Of a DNA stretch of 8,706 bases, positions 6,439 through 8,706 are shown in pieces (the stretch's first letter is position 1; each line of letters starts with the position of its first letter). The DNA comes from Parachlamydiaceae bacterium (GTDB lineage Bacteria > Chlamydiota > Chlamydiia > Chlamydiales > Parachlamydiaceae): positions 1 to 8,706 of the forward strand of contig JACDGH010000101.1 in assembly GCA_013815395.1 (NCBI GenBank). Direction: 5' to 3'. The notes under the pieces were generated by a model. That model saw only the letters and a list, made by a program, of their open reading frames with translations. It was not told the origin of the DNA and made no database searches. The translations under genes and the position numbers were made by a program.

Positions 6439-7052
6439 AAGGTCTAACCAAACGACAACGCGACATTGTCGAATTCATTCAAGAGTTTATTAAAAACAAT
6501 CGTTACTCCCCAAGCTACCGTGAAATCTGTCAGAATTTTGGATTTTCCTCCTTAGGTTCAATTTACAAACATATGCAAGCCTTGAAGCGTAAAGGCATTT
6601 TGAGCAGTGAAAGCAAGGTAAGTCGCTCTATAATGCTTACTACCCATTCAGAAAAACCAGAAACTCTTAATGAAATTGAAATACCTTTTATTGGACATAT
6701 CGCCGCGGGCATGCCCATCCAAACCTTTCCGCAAAGACAGCAGATCACAATTCCGCGTTCATTTGTACATAATCCTGAGAAAACATATGCGCTGCGTGTT
6801 CAAGGAGATTCTCTAAATGAAGAATTTATTGCCGATGGCGATCTATTAGTAGTCGAAGCGCGTCAAGAGGCGCATCAAGGAGAAACAATCGTTGCGCTCA
6901 TTAATAATCATGACACTATCGTCAAAAGATTTTATCAAGAAGGGATTTATGTGCGCTTATTAGGGACTTTTGCCAATCATCATCCGATAATTCTGCAAAA
7001 AGAAGACGTGCTTATTCAAGGCATTGTCATCGGCCTCATAAGAATGTATTAA
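6435..7052 (+). CDS. lexA: LexA repressor, self-cleaving SOS regulator
   Basis: A 205-aa protein, the usual LexA length (E. coli 202). The N-terminal winged helix-turn-helix (1-69) reads LTKRQRDIVEFIQEF, YSPSYREICQNFGFSSLGSIYKHMQALKRKG (in pieces between 24 and 54) and SRSIML (63-68). The linker leads to the S24 peptidase domain: cleavage bond Ala91-Gly92 in IPFIGHIAAGMP, catalytic Ser126 in VQGDSLNEE, and catalytic Lys164 in DTIVKRF. All three autoproteolysis elements are intact, so RecA-stimulated self-cleavage is expected. I chose ATG 6435 (GGAAG at 6426-6430) over ATG 6402: it matches the E. coli start (MKALTxRQ versus MKGLTKRQ) and overlaps the upstream stop by ATGA. Because it is embedded at the operon's end, no obvious promoter or operator precedes it. 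I believe LexA is absent from Chlamydiaceae, so its presence suggests an environmental chlamydia. Confidence 0.95.
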   Translation: MKGLTKRQRDIVEFIQEFIKNNRYSPSYREICQNFGFSSLGSIYKHMQALKRKGILSSESKVSRSIMLTTHSEKPETLNEIEIPFIGHIAAGMPIQTFPQRQQITIPRSFVHNPEKTYALRVQGDSLNEEFIADGDLLVVEARQEAHQGETIVALINNHDTIVKRFYQEGIYVRLLGTFANHHPIILQKEDVLIQGIVIGLIRMY

Positions 7053-7081
7053 TTCCTGATCTAACTGCCATTAAAGATCTT
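7053..7081. other. Convergent 29-bp gap between lexA and pssA
   Basis: Only 29 bp separate the two stop codons. A weak stem is possible (GATCT 7058-7062 with AGATC 7075-7079, 12-nt loop) followed by TTTTATT on the plus strand. Five A/T-rich base pairs with a long loop make it a poor terminator, so transcripts may overlap the opposing gene. Confidence 0.3.
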
Positions 7082-7924
7082 TTATTCAATATCGATTTCA
7101 TCATGATCCGGCTCAAAATCTTCTAAAGTTTTAGACTTGCGTCCAGATATTAATCGAATTAATGACAAGACACCCGCAATTCCTAGATATGCCCATGAGC
7201 AGCAAAAAAAGACAACTGCAAAGTGGTGGAGCAATCCATAAAATAGCAGAGCAGCCGTTACCACAGTGACAAAAACTACCTGAAAAGAGGCTACGCGAAT
7301 ATGGAGATTTTTAAGGCTAGGGAATTTCCATCGACTAATCATGAAATACCCCAATACTATCATGGCGAAGATCATGATTAATGCCCTACTCGTTTCGCTA
7401 ATCGTAAAAAAATAGCGAAATTCAGGAGATATCAAAAACAAATTTGCAGATACAGCTGCAGCGGCACCAGCTGGAATGGGCATGCCTGTAAAATTCTTAT
7501 TGTTGGCATCCTCTAAATTAGGGTCTGCCTTTGCCTTTTGCGCCATAAGATTGAATCGCACAAGACGCAATACGCCGCAAACTGAAAAAACCATGGCGGC
7601 TGTTGTTAACAAAAAAGACAACTCTGTCCCAGAAGCCAAAGGGATACTTTTTAGGACTATAACTGACGGGCCCACACCAAATGTTACAGCATCTGTCATC
7701 GAATCGAATAATCCCCCGAAATCACTTTGGGCCTTCATTGCCCTTGCCACTGCCCCGTCCAGCAAATCGGCAAATGCGGCCAATAACAATATTCCAGCAA
7801 TGGCTGTCAATACTTGAAAATCAACTTCCGCTACATCTAGCATAGTCATTTTAAAAATAACGAAAAGGCCGCAAGAAAGTCCAAAGGCTGTGATCACATT
7901 AGGAAGAAGATGAATTCGTTTCAT
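7082..7924 (-). CDS. pssA: CDP-diacylglycerol-serine O-phosphatidyltransferase
   Basis: A 280-aa integral membrane enzyme of the CDP-alcohol phosphatidyltransferase family, which makes phosphatidylserine (the precursor of phosphatidylethanolamine) from CDP-diacylglycerol and serine. The full family motif D-G-x2-A-R-x8-G-x3-D-x3-D is present: Asp56, Gly57, Ala60, Arg61, Gly70, Asp74 and Asp78. The N-terminus MKRIHLLPNVITAFGLSCG is typical of type II PssA, as are LRLVRFN (119-125) and FTGMPIPAGA (145-154). Hydrophobic segments lie near 10-28, 38-56, 82-97, 105-118, 148-165, 181-197, 212-231 and 234-258. The C-terminus is acidic (EDFEPDHDEIDIE, 268-280). The ATG at 7924 has no good SD; the preceding minus-strand sequence is AAAAAGTTGTTCT. 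It is convergent with lexA and lies downstream of the small exported protein gene on the same strand, with a promoter-like sequence in between. Phosphatidylglycerophosphate synthase is the alternative, less likely given the FTGMPIP block. Confidence 0.92.
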   Translation of the reverse strand: MKRIHLLPNVITAFGLSCGLFVIFKMTMLDVAEVDFQVLTAIAGILLLAAFADLLDGAVARAMKAQSDFGGLFDSMTDAVTFGVGPSVIVLKSIPLASGTELSFLLTTAAMVFSVCGVLRLVRFNLMAQKAKADPNLEDANNKNFTGMPIPAGAAAAVSANLFLISPEFRYFFTISETSRALIMIFAMIVLGYFMISRWKFPSLKNLHIRVASFQVVFVTVVTAALLFYGLLHHFAVVFFCCSWAYLGIAGVLSLIRLISGRKSKTLEDFEPDHDEIDIE

Positions 7925-7983
7925 AGAACAACTTTTTAATTAAATTAGAAAAAATATTTTATCTAGACTTTCATCATATTTTT

Positions 7984-8014
7984 CTTATAAGTACGTGAAA
8001 AAAAGTAAAGTCAA
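7984..8014 (-). promoter_or_regulatory. pssA: Candidate promoter of pssA
   Basis: On the minus strand TTGACT (8014-8009) matches the -35 consensus at five of six positions, and TATAAG (7989-7984) matches the -10 at five of six. The spacer is 19 bp (18 if TTATAA is used), slightly long. Transcription would start near 7977 and leave a leader of about 50 nt before the ATG at 7924. This is the best two-part promoter match I found in the window. Confidence 0.5.
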
Positions 8015-8116
8015 GATTAGGGCATCAATTCATCCCTATGATCTCATACTCTATCATTTTACATGCCATTTTCGATACTTTTTTCTTAGCTTTTCAAATT
8101 TTGCTTTTTTTAAGGT

Positions 8117-8392
8117 TTAACGATTTTTTCTATCCCAGCGAGCATCATCTAGCTTTCGCTGTTGTATTTTATCGTCAAGCCGCTTTTGATCTTCACGACG
8201 ATCTTCTAGATGTTGATCAACGCGTCTTTGTTCAATGCGTGCCTCATCTAGATTTTTTTCTTGAAGCACCTGCTCTTCTCGGGTTCTATCTTGTCGTATT
8301 TGATCGGGCGTAGAAGCACTATATAAGGAGACGGTGGTTAGGCACAGCAGCGTGGATAAAGCCAATAGTGAAAATATTTTTTTTGAATTCAT
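8117..8392 (-). CDS. Small exported, highly charged helical protein of unknown function
   Basis: A 91-aa protein that I do not recognise. Residues 1-26 form a signal peptide: MNSKK, a hydrophobic core FSLLALSTLLCLTTVSLY, and a probable cleavage near Ser25-Ala26; no lipobox is visible. The mature part (about 65 residues) is almost entirely D, E, R, K, Q and N with regularly spaced leucines, and carries a degenerate repeat beginning L-[DE]-[DE] at 49, 62, 72 and 81 (LDEAR, LEDRR, LDDKI, LDDAR). There are no cysteines or glycines after the signal, so an extended single helix or coiled coil is likely. AGGAT (8404-8400 on the minus strand) sits 7 nt before the ATG, supporting this strand over the opposite open frame. 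It lies upstream of pssA, which has its own promoter candidate. The location is probably periplasm or secreted; the role is unknown. Confidence 0.75.
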   Translation of the reverse strand: MNSKKIFSLLALSTLLCLTTVSLYSASTPDQIRQDRTREEQVLQEKNLDEARIEQRRVDQHLEDRREDQKRLDDKIQQRKLDDARWDRKNR

Positions 8393-8415
8393 AACAAATC
8401 CTGGGTTATATGACT

Positions 8416-8440
8416 TATAGGGTTCTAATTAAAACCTATA
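8416..8440. repeat. Inverted repeat in the leader of the small exported protein gene
   Basis: TATAGGGTT (8416-8424) pairs with AAACCTATA (8432-8440) around a 7-nt centre, with six perfect outer pairs and one G-T pair. It lies 24 bp upstream of the minus-strand ATG at 8392. It could act as an operator or as a hairpin in the 5' leader of the mRNA. It is AT-rich, so chance is possible. Confidence 0.35.
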
Positions 8441-8501
8441 GAAAAATATAATTTTTTAAAATATTTTATTTGCTCTCATAGAGTTTTTACGCACAAATTC
8501 C

Positions 8502-8507
8502 ATTATA
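8502..8507 (-). promoter_or_regulatory. Candidate -10 element for the small exported protein gene
   Basis: A perfect TATAAT lies on the minus strand at 8507-8502, about 110 bp upstream of the ATG at 8392. The hexamer 17 bp upstream (CCAAGA) is a poor -35, so the promoter may need an activator or may not be used. The segment just upstream contains the CCCCAAT/ATTGGGG inverted repeat. Confidence 0.35.
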
Positions 8508-8509
8508 TA

Positions 8510-8542
8510 CCCCAATATTTTGGTTCTTGGGATGAATTGGGG
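8510..8542. repeat. CCCCAAT/ATTGGGG inverted repeat
   Basis: CCCCAAT (8510-8516) and ATTGGGG (8536-8542) are perfect 7-bp inverted arms separated by 19 bp. The arm centres are 26 bp apart. They flank the region where the -35 of the TATAAT promoter would lie, which fits a regulator-binding site, although no regulator is known. Confidence 0.35.
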
Positions 8543-8586
8543 GCGGGATTTCTTAGGGTAGTTTTTGTACGTTTTAGAGGCTAAGG

Positions 8587-8603
8587 AGGAACGCAGAGTT
8601 CCT
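8587..8603. repeat. Short perfect hairpin AGGAAC/GTTCCT
   Basis: AGGAAC (8587-8592) and GTTCCT (8598-8603) form a 6-bp perfect inverted repeat with a 5-nt loop. On the plus strand its left arm overlaps an AAGGAGG SD-like run (8583-8589), followed by an ATG (8604) that opens only five codons (MSDFR). No function can be assigned. Confidence 0.3.
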
Positions 8604-8625
8604 ATGTCGGATTTCAGGTGATTTG

Positions 8626-8682
8626 AAAAAAAAAGACCCCTCCGTTAAATAGTGTTTTAGATCAACAAAACACTGGAGGGGT
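8626..8682 (-). terminator. Strong intrinsic terminator on the minus strand
   Basis: Read on the minus strand, ACCCCTCC and AGTGTTTT are followed by an 8-nt loop, AAAACACT, a 7-nt bulge and GGAGGGGT, then C and nine T residues (8634-8626). That gives 16 base pairs in two 8-bp stems plus a U-tract, a classic Rho-independent terminator for a minus-strand transcript entering from beyond 8706. On the plus strand the same hairpin has no U-tract but hides a ribosome binding site. Confidence 0.7.
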
Positions 8683-8686
8683 AATT

Positions 8687-8706
8687 ATGAGTAATATCAT
8701 ATCTAT
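8687..8706 (+). CDS. Start of an unidentified gene running off the right edge
   Basis: ATG at 8687 opens six visible codons (MSNIIS) in frame with the window edge. It is preceded by GGAGGGG (8675-8681) with a 5-nt spacing, an excellent ribosome binding site. That site is the 3' arm of the 8636-8682 hairpin, so translation may be limited by RNA structure. Too little protein is visible to name it. A transposase is one possibility, because insertion sequences often mask the transposase ribosome binding site this way, but nothing here proves it. Confidence 0.4.

Noticed and set aside
7058..7079. GATCT/AGATC stem between lexA and pssA as a bidirectional terminator
   Set aside because: Five base pairs with a 12-nt loop are too weak to call a terminator with confidence.
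7984..8040. TAGGG/CCCTA inverted repeat (8018-8022 and 8034-8038) as a terminator of the small protein gene
   Set aside because: The stem is 5 bp and is not directly followed on the minus strand by a T-tract; it lies just upstream of the pssA -35 candidate instead.
8038..8313. Open 91-codon plus-strand frame opposite the small exported protein gene
   Set aside because: It has no ribosome binding site, and its aromatic-rich translation mirrors the charged repeats of the minus-strand gene, which has both a signal peptide and an SD.
8026..8539. 11-nt inverted copies of GGGATGAATTG flanking the small exported protein gene (8036-8026 and 8529-8539)
   Set aside because: Several 11-nt inverted matches are expected by chance in a sequence of this length, and the match does not extend, so it is not evidence of an insertion element.
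8589..8601. GAAC-N5-GTTC as a possible LexA operator
   Set aside because: The Gram-positive LexA box needs GAAC-N4-GTTC; here the spacing is 5 and the site is not upstream of a recognisable SOS gene. It is more simply a small hairpin.

Overview
The window looks like a piece of a low-GC chlamydial chromosome, most likely an environmental (Parachlamydia/Protochlamydia-like) chlamydia rather than a Chlamydiaceae member. Three things point that way. A eukaryotic-type (AGX/UAP-like) nucleotidyltransferase gene sits directly beside gpsA, which I recall from memory as the CT715/CT714 pair of Chlamydia trachomatis. The proteins have a chlamydial flavour. A complete lexA and a heptosyltransferase gene, which I believe Chlamydiaceae lack, favour an amoeba-associated relative. 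The lineage is inferred from gene content, not from any database search.

Layout. Positions 1-450 (minus) hold the first 150 codons of an exported FAD enzyme of the D-amino-acid-oxidase family, cut by the window edge. From a divergent 256-bp spacer, a run of six plus-strand genes begins: waaF-like heptosyltransferase (707-1774), UDP-sugar pyrophosphorylase (1811-3148), gpsA (3220-4218), bifunctional NAD(P)HX repair enzyme (4215-5708), a PAP2-type membrane phosphatase (5731-6438) and lexA (6435-7052). Spacers are 36, 71, -4, 22 and -4 bp, so this is probably one operon or two. Convergent to lexA lies pssA (7082-7924, minus), preceded by its own promoter-like sequence. Upstream of that is a small exported highly charged protein (8117-8392, minus). 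The right edge (8393-8706) is non-coding until a GGAGGGG ribosome binding site and an ATG at 8687; that ribosome binding site is buried in a strong hairpin.

The genes share an envelope and cofactor theme. The heptosyltransferase and the UDP-sugar pyrophosphorylase serve LPS and cell-surface sugar synthesis. GpsA makes sn-glycerol-3-phosphate, the backbone that feeds PssA's phospholipid pathway, and the NAD(P)HX enzyme repairs the damaged cofactor that GpsA depends on. The PAP2 protein removes phosphate from a lipid. LexA is the outlier.

The most unusual object is the left-edge flavoenzyme. The family's C-terminal FAD/substrate motif (YGHGGSG) lies before, not after, the N-terminal FAD-binding GxGxxG fold, which suggests a circular permutation or a duplicated C-terminal module. 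Second is the right-edge hairpin, which is at once an SD-masking structure on the plus strand and a textbook intrinsic terminator on the minus strand.
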